From the NCBI GenBank assembly GCA_963691815.1, contig OY829646.1, positions 6,103,152 through 6,167,151 on the forward strand: DNA of 64,000 nucleotides. Reading direction: 5' to 3'. The notes beneath the pieces were generated by a model. That model worked only from the letters and a program-made list of their open reading frames with translations, searched no databases and was not told where the DNA came from. Positions 39,805 through 50,900 of the stretch are shown here, piece after piece (the stretch's first letter is position 1; the number at the start of each line of letters is the position of its first letter). This DNA is from Echiichthys vipera. Lineage: Eukaryota > Chordata > Actinopteri > Perciformes > Trachinidae. Both the position numbers and the translations under genes were made by a program.

Positions 39805-42684
39805 AAATCCATCACAACAATCAAAAAGATCAACTATTACAAAAACTTTATAGAACCTTTGTTCGACCTCAGCCCTTGTCACAAGTGTATTATTCCCAAA
39901 CATTGCTAAGACGCTTGGGGTCATTTGAAGTCACTCCAAATGTGGACTGCTGTAATGGCAAAATATCAAACTTTAACCTGGTTGGTAACTTTCTGTTTCT
40001 ATGTTTTTTTTTTTATATTTGCTGAAAACTGTCACAATATCCCGACAGAATATCTATGAAAAAGTCATGATTCTCTACCTCTCTGTGTGTGCTCCTAATG
40101 TCATGATTCTCTACCTCTCTGTGTGTGCTCCTAATGTCATCTGCTAGATCCACTGTAACTGACCATCAAACAATCAGAGCGGAGGAGTCCCTGATGCAGT
40201 GTCAGTGACTGCTCGTGAACTCTGATCAGACTGTGAAACAAGGTAACGCTGATCAAATATGAATCAATATTCCCTTATCGTATTGCATATTTCAACTGTA
40301 AAGTGTTTTCAGTAACATATTTAGTACAGCTATAAACTTATAATGTTTATCCAGCCTGTCGGCCGGTGAGCGGGGCTTGGTTTTGACTAGACCTGGTCAC
40401 AAACATTCTCATGTTTCTTAAAACACGTTATGTGAGAGATATTCAATACAGTAACAGACTTTTGATTCATATTAGAACAGTGCTGCCTAGTTTTACAGTT
40501 TGATCGGAGGTCAAAGCAGTCATTGATGCTGCATCAGAGAGTGGTTGGAAATCCCTTCAATCTCAGGGTACATACAGTACATTTGAGTATAGTGTGGAAC
40601 TATTGTTGTAGAAAACTATTCAAAGTGATTGGAACAGGCTCTTGGAGGAATAGATTGTTATCTATGACTCACTTCACATGACTTCTGACTCAACCACAAA
40701 GTCAGGTGTTTGTTTTATTCCTGGAAGATTCTTCAGTAATGCTCAGTTACTAGAACAATGGCAGATTAAATTAAATCTGTTAAAGACCCTTTCCACCAGT
40801 GCCTGGGACACTCATGTTATTGGATTACAGGCTTGTATTTGGAGTCTAATGTTAGTAGTTGGTTAGATAGACAATCTGTGGGAAACACATTTAATTGGTT
40901 TTCACGTGTTGTTTCTACATGTTGGACATTTAATGACAACATTAAATAGTCTGGGTGGAACATGTATTGGAGAAAGCAATCGCACCAATCATCAATCGAG
41001 TCGAGAAAACTAATATGCTAATTGAATCAGTGGTCAGCTGACAGCATAGTGTGACACGTGATGTACAGTAGGTGCCTTATTAAGATGTTTCATCCTTAGT
41101 TCTGTTTTTGGATATTTTCCACTTTCCACTTTCTACATACAAGTGTCTTTTTTATCTTATCCACGGCTCTTCAGTCTGTTTACTGCCAGGGGCCTGTAGG
41201 ACTGCAGCGCCACACTGGAGGCATGTTGGGCTCCTGGCTGTGGAAGTAAATCCAAATTATGAATAGAAAATAGTAAGTCAAGCATATTACATTTAAAGTC
41301 AGAATTATGATAATGCATGTAAATGTTGATGTCAGATTTATGATGCTAAATACAAATAAAGGGGTGGGGAAAGTCAAAATGAATACTTTAATGGTGCAAA
41401 GAAGGTTATTGGATCATTCAATTAGACAATAACTTAAAAAAACAACTAATTTTGACGATTCATTGTTCATGTCATTAATTGAGGGGAACAAACAGTTCCT
41501 TGGTTTAACTAGATTTTACAGTCTGACAATGTAATTTTTTGGGGGTTGGACTGTTTGTCAGATTAAATCAGCAATTTGAAAATGTCTGGCAATTTGTGCT
41601 ACACTTCATGGTTTTCTGACGATTTACGGAACAAACAGTGAATTGATATAAAACAGTTATTGGCAGTTAAATCAAATATCCACTGTCATTAGTTGTAGCT
41701 TTACTTCAAAGTTAAAATTCTGGGCCACCAAGTTTCAAAAATTAGGTTTTCTTAAATAAAATTATGAACTACTATGAAATAGGGCCTAATCGCCTAAAAC
41801 AATGTTACCTTGGAGGTAAAGTTAAAGATAAGTATTGCCACATCACATCACCAGTACGGGAAAACTAAAAATAAATATGAAGACATTGTATTGCTGCAGA
41901 GATGACAGAAACTCATCTGATCGCTGTGTAGGAGGCGCAATGCATCATCTCGCCATTGTTAGACAATCTTTGCCCAGCAGGTTGAGCCTGTTCGGACCTG
42001 GTATTAAATCCGTCCTGAGATCAGATCACAGGTGGACAGCTCTCAGTGCGTCTGTTCACATCTGGCAGCAGAACGCGTCTTCAGTGTCCACTTGTGATCT
42101 GACTCCACTTCCCCGCTCTGTATGCAAATAAACACGTACATAATTCCCATTAACATATAGATAACCTACATATTTGAATTAAATATTGTTCTTTGTTTTT
42201 TTAATGTTGTGTGTGAATTTCCGTCGTTACCCTCACATAAATCACTATTATTCAAATGTGAGAGGACTTATGAAAAAGCCATTTCCTACAGTTTGTCTGT
42301 GTGCCAAACTTTTCTCTTACAGACGACGGTTTGTATGTAATATGTTTGGATTTTGGGGTAATGATGTCTACCTGCGGTGATTTGTGCAGGAGAGCAGAAA
42401 GAAAGACTTTTTTTAAAAGTCTTGTCAAGTTAAGTTACTGCAGATGAAGCCCTAACATTACCTGATTTTGCTGCTTACAATAAAAGCATTGGAAGAACAA
42501 AATTACAAGGGTCTTTTATTGTGAAGAATTTATACGAAATAAATGTGTCTATCCACTTTAAAACTGCTCCGTCTTGTCAAGAGAGCTGGATAAGTGCAGG
42601 CGAACAGACACATCGCCAACAGTCTGGTAATAACATCCAGAACACACGAGTCACTCTCAGTGGTTTCTGTCTCATCTCATCTTC
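39805..42684. other. NADSYN1 3' region and intergenic sequence
   Basis: Should contain the NADSYN1 3' UTR. No AATAAA lies close to the stop; the first good candidates are near 41,355 (ACAAATAAAGG). A 36-bp tandem duplication is at 40,064-40,140. Otherwise AT-rich, with no gene, splice-linked frame or recognised repeat. Confidence 0.5.
40064..40140. repeat. 36-bp unit duplicated in tandem (2.1 copies)
   Basis: GTCATGATTCTCTACCTCTC followed by TGTGTGTGCTCCTAAT is repeated exactly, starting at 40,064 and 40,100. It lies about 260 bp after the NADSYN1 stop codon, probably in the 3' UTR. Confidence 0.9.
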
Positions 42685-43110
42685 AGCCTCTTATCAGGGG
42701 TCGGGTCGCGGGGGCAGCAGCTTTAGCAGGGACCCCAAACTTCCCTTTCCCGGGCCACATTGACCAGCTCTAACTGGGGGCTCCTGAGGCGTTCCCAGGC
42801 CAGTGTGGAGATATAATCTCTCCACCTGGTCCTGGGTCTTCCCCGAGGCCTCCTCCCAGCTGGACGTGCCTGGAACACCTCCCTAGGGAGGCGCCCAGGG
42901 TTCATCCTAACCAGATGATCCTGAACCACCTCAACTGGCTCCTTTCAACCTAAAGGAGCAGAGGCTCTACTCCGAGTTCCTCACGGATGGCTGAACTTTT
43001 CACCCTGTCTTTAAGGGAGACTCCAGCCACCCTCCTGAGAAAACCCATTTTGGCCGCTTGTACCCACGACCTCGTTCTTTCGGTCATGACCCAGCTTTCA
43101 TGACCATGTG
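42685..43110 (-). mobile_element. Rex3 (RTE-clade) 3' fragment
   Basis: The minus strand matches the end of the full-length Rex3 at 58,816: GRLPREVFQARPAGRRPRG, then RTRWRDYISTLAWERL and the REVWGP end near 42,725. The 3' tail TCTCATCTCATCTTCA is the antisense GATGA-type Rex3 tail. Truncated at about 43,105. No clear target duplication. Confidence 0.85.
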
Positions 43111-43649
43111 TGTTGTTTCATTCATTACCAGACATCATCAAATGAATATTAGCTCCTGTGAGCTATGTTAAATATCCCTATGTTAATTATTATTTTCATT
43201 TGCAAGATTATGGTTAGAAAATATCAATTGACCCTGTGATTACTTTGTTTACACAGACAGACAAAAGTGAAAAGACTCATTGAGTCAAAGCTGAGACAGA
43301 CAAGGTGAGGAGACTGAGGGAAAAAAAGAGAGAAGGTGATGAAGATGAGAGAGATAAAGCAGGTAGTGTTCACTGTGGCCAGGATAAACGGGATAAACAT
43401 CACGTCGCTGCTGTTCAACATACAAAGAGAGACTTCATTAGCACTGACTAAAAGTAATAAAATAAAGGTGTATATACCTTTACCGAACTATTTTTAATAC
43501 ACTTTGGCAGGAGAGACAGAGAGTCCCAGAGAAAATGAACAGGCAGTGAGTACAGGGGGTGAATCTCCCTTTACTTTAATCGAACATGGCCGACATTCAT
43601 CTTCAGCTGTTTCCTGATCCTTTAGCCCTTTTGTATTTCCAGATTGTAA
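43111..43649. other. Intergenic sequence without recognised features
   Basis: AT-rich to mixed sequence between two Rex3 fragments. It has a purine-rich run near 43,300-43,350. No coding or repeat signal. Confidence 0.5.
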
Positions 43650-43662
43650 TGTGGATCATTCA

Positions 43663-44373
43663 TCTCATCTCATCTCATCTTCAACCGCATATCCGGGGTC
43701 GGGTCGCGGGGGCAGCAGCTTTAACAGGGGACCCCAAACTTCCCTTTCCCGGGCCACATTAACCAGCTCTAACTAGGGATCCCGAGGCGTTCCCAGGCCA
43801 GTGTGGAGATATAATCTCTCAACCTAGTCCTGGGTCTTTCCCTCCCAGCTGGACGTGCCTGGAACACCTCCCTAGGGAGGCGCCCAGGGTTCATCCTTAC
43901 TAGATGATCCTGAACCACCTCAACTGGCTCCTTTCAACGCAAAGGAGCAGCGGCTCTACTCTGAGTTCCTCACGGATTGGCTGAACTTTTCACCCTCTCT
44001 CTAAGGGAGACTCCAGCCACCTTCCTGAGAAAACCCATTTCGGCCGCTTGTACCCGCGACCTCGTTCTTTCAGTCATGACCCAGCTTTCATGACCACAGG
44101 TGAGGGTAGGAACAAAGATTGACCGGTAGATCCAGAGCTTTGCCTTCCTCAGCTCTCTTTTCATCACAACGGTGCGGTAGAGCGACTACAACACCGCCCC
44201 CGCTGCTCCGCCAAACTCACGCTCCATCATCCCCTCACTCGTGAACATGATCCCGAGATCCTTGAACTTCTTCACTTGGGGTAAGGACTCATTCCCTACC
44301 TAGAGAAAGCAATCCACCGGTTTCCTGCGGAGAGCCATGGCCTCAGATAAACATGTGCTGATCCTCATCCCAG
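43663..44373 (-). mobile_element. 5'-truncated Rex3 copy with 13-bp target duplication
   Basis: Minus-strand homologue of the last ~700 bp of the full Rex3 element, including ELRKAKLWIYRSIFVPTLTC and HESWVMTERTRSRVQAAEMG, broken by small deletions. TGTGGATCATTCA occurs at 43,650-43,662 and again at 44,374-44,386, an exact target duplication that fixes both ends. This is the normal product of incomplete target-primed reverse transcription. Confidence 0.9.
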
Positions 44374-44619
44374 TGTGGATCATTCAGTGCAACATATAAC
44401 CTGATTCTCTCTGATTCTCTGTACCCATGGGGGGGGCGTGCTCCCGAAGCCCATTGGCACGACCAGTTTTACCCACAGTTTACTCATCTGTGCGCACAGA
44501 TTTTTCTTTTTTTCTGACTGACACCAGGGGGGCTCCGTAGGCTTCCATACCTGAGCAGCAGCAGCTCTCACACAGAAGTTTGAGCCAAAGTTGTCTTCTT
44601 ACTGCTCGCTTGCTTCTGT

Positions 44620-44973
44620 AGCAGCCTTGTTCATCGGAGGATCTGTCCTCTCGTGTCCCCGTCGCATATCTTCCCGCGCCGGTGTACCGCCGCAGACTGC
44701 AGCACGTGCGGTGTACTGTAGGTGGAGTTAGTTTTTAAAGGCAGTGTAAAGTGATACTGGAGGACAGGGGGGAGCGAGGGAGGAGCGGAGCAGAGGGGTG
44801 ACTTCCTAAAAGCGCGTTCCCCTGCCCTCTGCCTTAGTCCCGTCGTGCCGTTTGAAACTATGGAACTTTGAGTCGTCACTGGCTGTTAAACTCTTCACTC
44901 CGACACCTTCCACACTTCTACTCTCTCTTTCACGGCGGAGGAGCGGCCACAGAAGGACTCGTACATTTCCTGG
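44620..44973 (+). promoter_or_regulatory. Presumed TPCN2 promoter and 5' UTR, CpG-rich
   Basis: Composition changes from AT-rich to GC/CpG-rich from about 44,620, with many CG dinucleotides (CCCGCGCCGGTGTACCGCCG, GGAGCGAGGGAGGAGCGGAG). This continues through exon 1. A CpG-island promoter fits. No TATA box is evident. Confidence 0.5.
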
Positions 44974-47900
44974 ATGGAAACGGACAGTCTGCTGACCGGG
45001 AGTGTGAACGGAGTCTCCGGTGACTATGGCTCCTCGTCGGGCGCAGAGCACGGAGGGGCCCGGGGCAGTAGACGGATGTCGTACACCGTGGCCGGGGAGT
45101 CGTGTAGTGTCGAGAGGGGCACAGGTGAGCGAGTGAGTGGGGGTGTGTTGTGACACTCTGGCGTTTCCTCACTTTGTTATTTACATACCAATGGTGGAAA
45201 CTATTCAGAGCCTTCAATACAAATAGCAATGCAACAATGTAAAAGTCCACCATTACAAACAAACGTCCTACTAGGCCTATTCAAAACTGCACTCATGTAA
45301 AAGTAGGCTACATTAGGATTAGAGACATATCCTAAATAAAACACCCATACAGTAGGGCCCTGTGAGCTGTGAGCCCATAACTACACCCCCACCCTGTCAC
45401 CCTCAACTGAACAGGAATAGATTTGTATAGCAGTGTGCATCATGTAAACATCATTTAAACACGTTATAATAATAACTATTTTTTGGCAAGGCAAGTTTGT
45501 TTGTATAGCACAATTCAACAACAAGGCAATTCAAAGTGCTTCACATAAAACACTAAAAGCATTGGGAGGAATAAACATACATTTAAAACATATAAAAGGT
45601 CAATTAAAACATAAAACCGTTACAGAAGTTACAGTGCAGTCAACTGAAAAGTAGCAGTAAACAGAAAAGTCTTCAGTCTGGATTTAAAAGAACTAAGGGC
45701 GCACTCACACTGTCCATCCGTACCGTGCCCCGTGCTTTAGGGTACTTGTCCCCCCCTCCAGGCCCGTTTGTACTCACACTACCTGGGCCTCGGCAAATGC
45801 TTCTTGCTGCATATACGTCATCACGCCGTAACACATCACACTCACTGATTGCCGTCATCCTGATGCGTCGCTTTGTTTACAAATCTTTCCATAGATCTCA
45901 GAGTTTTTGTGCATCTTGTCGACTGAATATTTTCATCTGATCAAAGCTGCAGTAAACACTCCACCTCCGCATCACACCAACGTGAACCTTTCGCTGCCAT
46001 TGTTTTAAATGTCCGAGCATGGTCCCTCCTTCTTTTTTCTATGTCCCAACAGGCGCACAGAAAATGACGTCAGAACCGCCGTAGGCCACGTGCTCGTTCA
46101 TGTGCAAACGGGCTTTACAAAAGCCCACCTCTCCCAAACGGGCCGTGGCCACACTGGTCAAACGAACTAGACTTTAGCCATGAAACGTGCTTGGGCACGG
46201 TACGGATGGACAGTGTGAGTGCACCCTAAGAGTTGCAGCAGACCTCGTACTAGGCCCTTCTATTAGATTAGGTAATTAATTAGATAATAATGCATCATTT
46301 ATTGGTGCAAAGTCACAAACAAATCTGCTCATAATCAGATAACCACAGACCATGAACAGCAACATGAGCCAAGAGCTTTTGGGGCCCCTGGGGGTCTGCA
46401 GCTTTGGGTCAGGTAAGCCTCGCCCCGTTGGAATTTCAGCCATGCCCGTGCCCTTGTCTGTGTTGTATTTTTATATTGGATTGTTATTACTGACGCATCC
46501 ACATGTAGGTGTCATTGTATTATTGGTGGTAGAGCTAATTGTAACTTGTTACTTCAGTTTCCTGTTCTGAGCTGTCAGGAGTGGAGGCCGCTGCGTGGTC
46601 CTCTGCTGCTGTAGTCCGTCCGCTTCAAGGTTTCACATGTTGAGTGTTTAAAGATGCTCTTCTCCAGCAGTGTATGAGACACTCAAACCGCCAACAATCT
46701 TTTCACATTCAGTCACTTATATTTTCACTCTTTTTTTGGTGTTAACAACACCTGAACTTCTTGACCACATCCGCATGACTTTATGCACTAAGTTGCTGCC
46801 ATACGGTGCAGCTGTACTAAGCAGAGACTGCTTATGTATAGGGCCCAGAATTTGGTGCTACACCCCTGGTTGTAACTAATTTGGCCACTGACTATGTAGT
46901 TTTAGTAACTAACAGCTATCTTAATCTGTTTAGTATTTTTTATTATCTAATTAATGGGATTGTTATACAGTAATGCCCATCACATCTTCTAATGTCTGAT
47001 TAAGTCCCAACAACATTCCAACCCTCTAAGAGTACAAACTTAAGAGTATCACAGTGTAGTTGGCAGATTTGGAAGGTGAGTTGGCTTCCTCTGTGTCGTG
47101 CATGACATCAGGTGTCCAATCAGGGCATCAAATTCAAATGTCAGAGCAGAATGAATTACTTTAAGTGGCATTAAACAATTTGCACCAATTTTCTCTACCA
47201 GCTGAAAGGCCGAACAGACTTGTTGCTGTAGAGCAGGGGTGTAATAGTGGAAGAGCAGATGATTGTAAGAAAAGCACAATTATTCCACGAGAAAAATACA
47301 GTAGATAGGCCAATATATGTAACATTTTTAATATGGTTAATATTTTTAATAAATATATTTAAGATTGGCCTACATTGATTTCCTGTAGCTTTGATCGGTT
47401 TAATTCCGCTTACTTTGATGCATGACATAGAAGTTATGTGTAAATGAAGTGAGTCTTCCCCTTTGTTAGGCTCATTAAAGCTAATAGAACTGAAGCAGCA
47501 GTGATGAGACCTGTGACTTGGGGTATTGTGGATGAAATTTTTCACTGTCCCGCATTTAATGTTTAGAGACTCGGTTCATATGGAATTCTTTGAGTGGTAT
47601 ATGACATGTCCATAGGTGACTTTCATAGGGATGGTCGCTGATAGTACAATCCCAAGAAGAAACCCAAAATGAGTAGCTATTTTATGGCCCTTTGCTGCAT
47701 ATAGCCCCCTCTCTCGCTCTCCAAAAAAAAGGAGCCAAATAATAATAATGCTACTGTGGTAGACAGCTAATCATGTTTAATGTGGGTCTATATAAAAGGG
47801 GTGGGGAGCTCTGGAAACCTCACATTTGATTTGAATTGAATTATATAGAACTGAATTGATTCCAAGGGTTTCAATGCGATCATAAAACTATGATCAATGC

Positions 47901-50900
47901 ATCTGGATGCTTTAAAATGTTTGAGTTCTACACAGGATTTATTTTTTCCCTCCCTGTGTGACTACTTGCTACATAGCACATTTGATGATGATCCATATTT
48001 GAAACAAACAGATGAATTTACTTCCATCATCTTTTATTTATACCATAGTTGTAACAAATGGAAAATTAGGTCACCTTTACGATTTATTTTTCCAGCATTG
48101 AAAAGAACCAACAAGAAAAGAAACAAGACTGAGCCTGTAGCAACATCAGTTTTAGATTAACTTAATAACATCAAATGTACGTATTCATCTGCAGAGGCAC
48201 ATGCTCAGCCATCTTCACCCAAACTAAAGAAGTAGCCGAGCTTAGAATGAAAACAAGACACACATGGTTACAAGAAAAGGTCTTTACATGCAGCTTGTGA
48301 GCAAATAAGAATGAAGGAGAATCCCAACTTAAAGAAATACTTCACCCACTTGCATCAAGCTTTGCATTGATAGAAACCCAGTCATATTTTTGAATGGTTG
48401 TGCATCATTCCCTCATTTTCCCCTGAGACGGGAGAGAGCCGTATCAACTTCTAACACTTCCTGCTTTAAATGAAGCAAAAATCACCATTGTGCGTCATTT
48501 AAAGCAGGAAGTGTTAGAGAGACGGGCACTGGTAAAACTACAAGCGCTAGCTCATCATGTTTTACAGATCAGTGGGTGGGAGTTCACTTACCGAAACGAA
48601 TATCCAACATCTTACTCGGAAGCTAAGCTAAGCTAAGCTAACAGGCGCTGGAGAAAGCTGGTGAAGAAACGACATTTGGCAGAAGTCTGATATGGAAGAA
48701 GGGGTATCAAAGATCTGGTGCTCAAATTAGATGTTCATGGCTACCTTTACGAGACGCAATATAGCCACGAGCGGCTAAAGCTGATGAAGGTACAGGGAGG
48801 CGTCTACCGCGGCGAGAGTTGTTGTTTTCCATCCAAACATGCCATCAAGTCATTTTCTGCATTTACTCCGTCAAGAAGGCACCAGATTCGAAATGTATGT
48901 TGCATTTCGACTACATATATGACCCACTTTCAATACAGAATAATGTTTCCACAGGTGAAGTATTTCTTTAATGTAATGCTTTTTGTGTCGTGAAGAGGTC
49001 TCTAATAAATTCTTAAATTTCTTAAAGTTAGTTTCATAGTACATAGTTTCATGCCTAAATGAAAGAACTGAGAAACTGAGAGAACACCGGGCCTCATGCA
49101 CATTTACATATGGTCACACTCAGAGAAAATTTAAATTACGAGAAAACTGGTGAATGCAGCAAGTTCTCCTCAATAACTCGTACAAACAGATCCATATAAT
49201 CTACGTTCTTGCATGAGACCCACTATTCTTACTGCTGTTTTTAAGCAGTGAGCAATAGGGCTGCCCCCAATTTTCTTGGTCGACCAGTGGTCGTCATTTA
49301 GAGCGATTAATCGACTAATCGACGTATATATCGCCCCCAAGTATTGCCTCAGAGACTAAATCAGCAAGGAGACTGTCTGAACGGGCCGCCATGGGAAGGT
49401 AGCTAGGTTAACGTTACTTTCATGTTTAAGGTGGTAGGTCGTGTTCGTCTAACGTTACTGACATGTTTAAGGTGGTAGGTCATGTTCGTCTAACGTTACT
49501 TACATGTTTAAGATGGTAGGTCATCTTCGTCGTGGACAAGTGATGGACAAAGTTTTCTTTCAAAGTTTGCATGTGACCTTCTTGGGGTCATCCTTGTTCT
49601 TTTCAAAGTGATCCCATATTTCAGACGTCTTTCCCGACATGATTGCTATTAATTATTAACTGTCTAACCACGATGTCAAAGGGACCTGTTGTCTTAAAAA
49701 AAACTAAAAAATACTGACAGTGAGTGAGTGTCACAAATTTCTGTATCCGGCCCGTCAAATTAAAATCCCTCCAGCCTGTTGGGCCAGCTGCCAATCACAT
49801 AGATTTTTACTTAATTTTGACAAAACACGGCTCAAAATGTTTTTTTTTATTTTTTTTTCGTGCGACCAATGGACTAATGAAATTTTGGTCAGCTAATAAG
49901 TTTTTTGCTCAACCAGTGCTTCGTCGACTATTTGGGGGCAGCCCTAGTGGGCAGCAAGCCTTTCCTGCCTTGTCTGAATAACGTAATTAAAGAAAGTGTA
50001 TGTGACTATTAAATACATTAATAAAAGCCATTTTATCTTAGCACTAAAACTTCTTAGTTAGAGTAATTTCTTCAAACCTATTCCCAAAGCCTCTGAGACC
50101 CACTTTTACTAAGGAGTGGGAGGGACTCCTGAGAGAAGACTAAAGGGTTGACCTCGCTGCTATGGATGACATCATGTTCATCCCTACTATGCCCACAGTG
50201 ATTGGCTGAGAGGGAATGAGTCCCTTAGAGTGAATTTATGATAGAAACACTTCAATGGGGAAGTGAATGAACTGCAGCACTATGTGAGGTCTGCACAGGA
50301 CATTTATCGTCTGGAGCAGAATCCTCCTGACCGACAGCTGAGAGACGCCAAAGACCGTCTGAGCTGCAGCGCTGCACTTTTCCTGAGAGTTGTACCAACT
50401 TTAATCTGAAGTGATATTGGTCTACCACGTTCATAATGCCATCTCCATTAAGGTGATACCTTTTTAAAAAGCTCACTATCATTTAATCTCCAAAATGTTG
50501 ACTGCATTTACTCTTAGTTCTTACATTTTTATGGGTTTAAGAGCTACTTTTAGCACTAAAATGCTTTATGATTTACACTTCTTTTAAAAAGTTAGGAGTC
50601 CTAAAAATTAGGTGTAAAAGGGGCCTTATTTACTCCTAAATCAGAAAGCTAGGACCTGCTCTCAGCCTTAAGATGTTTTTTTAAAAATGGCCCCAGCAGT
50701 TAAAGTTACTCTGTGAAACAGTCTTTTTTAAGCTATTTCTGTTATATAATATATTGTTGGCCACTTTCATTCATCAGGAAAATATGAATAGATAAAATTG
50801 ATATTTTTTTTTTAGTGTAGTATTATTTCTGGATAATAGTGTCAGTGGTGTTGAAAGTCAGGTAGAGGAGTGTTTCATTACTGCTGCTGTAACTCAGAAG

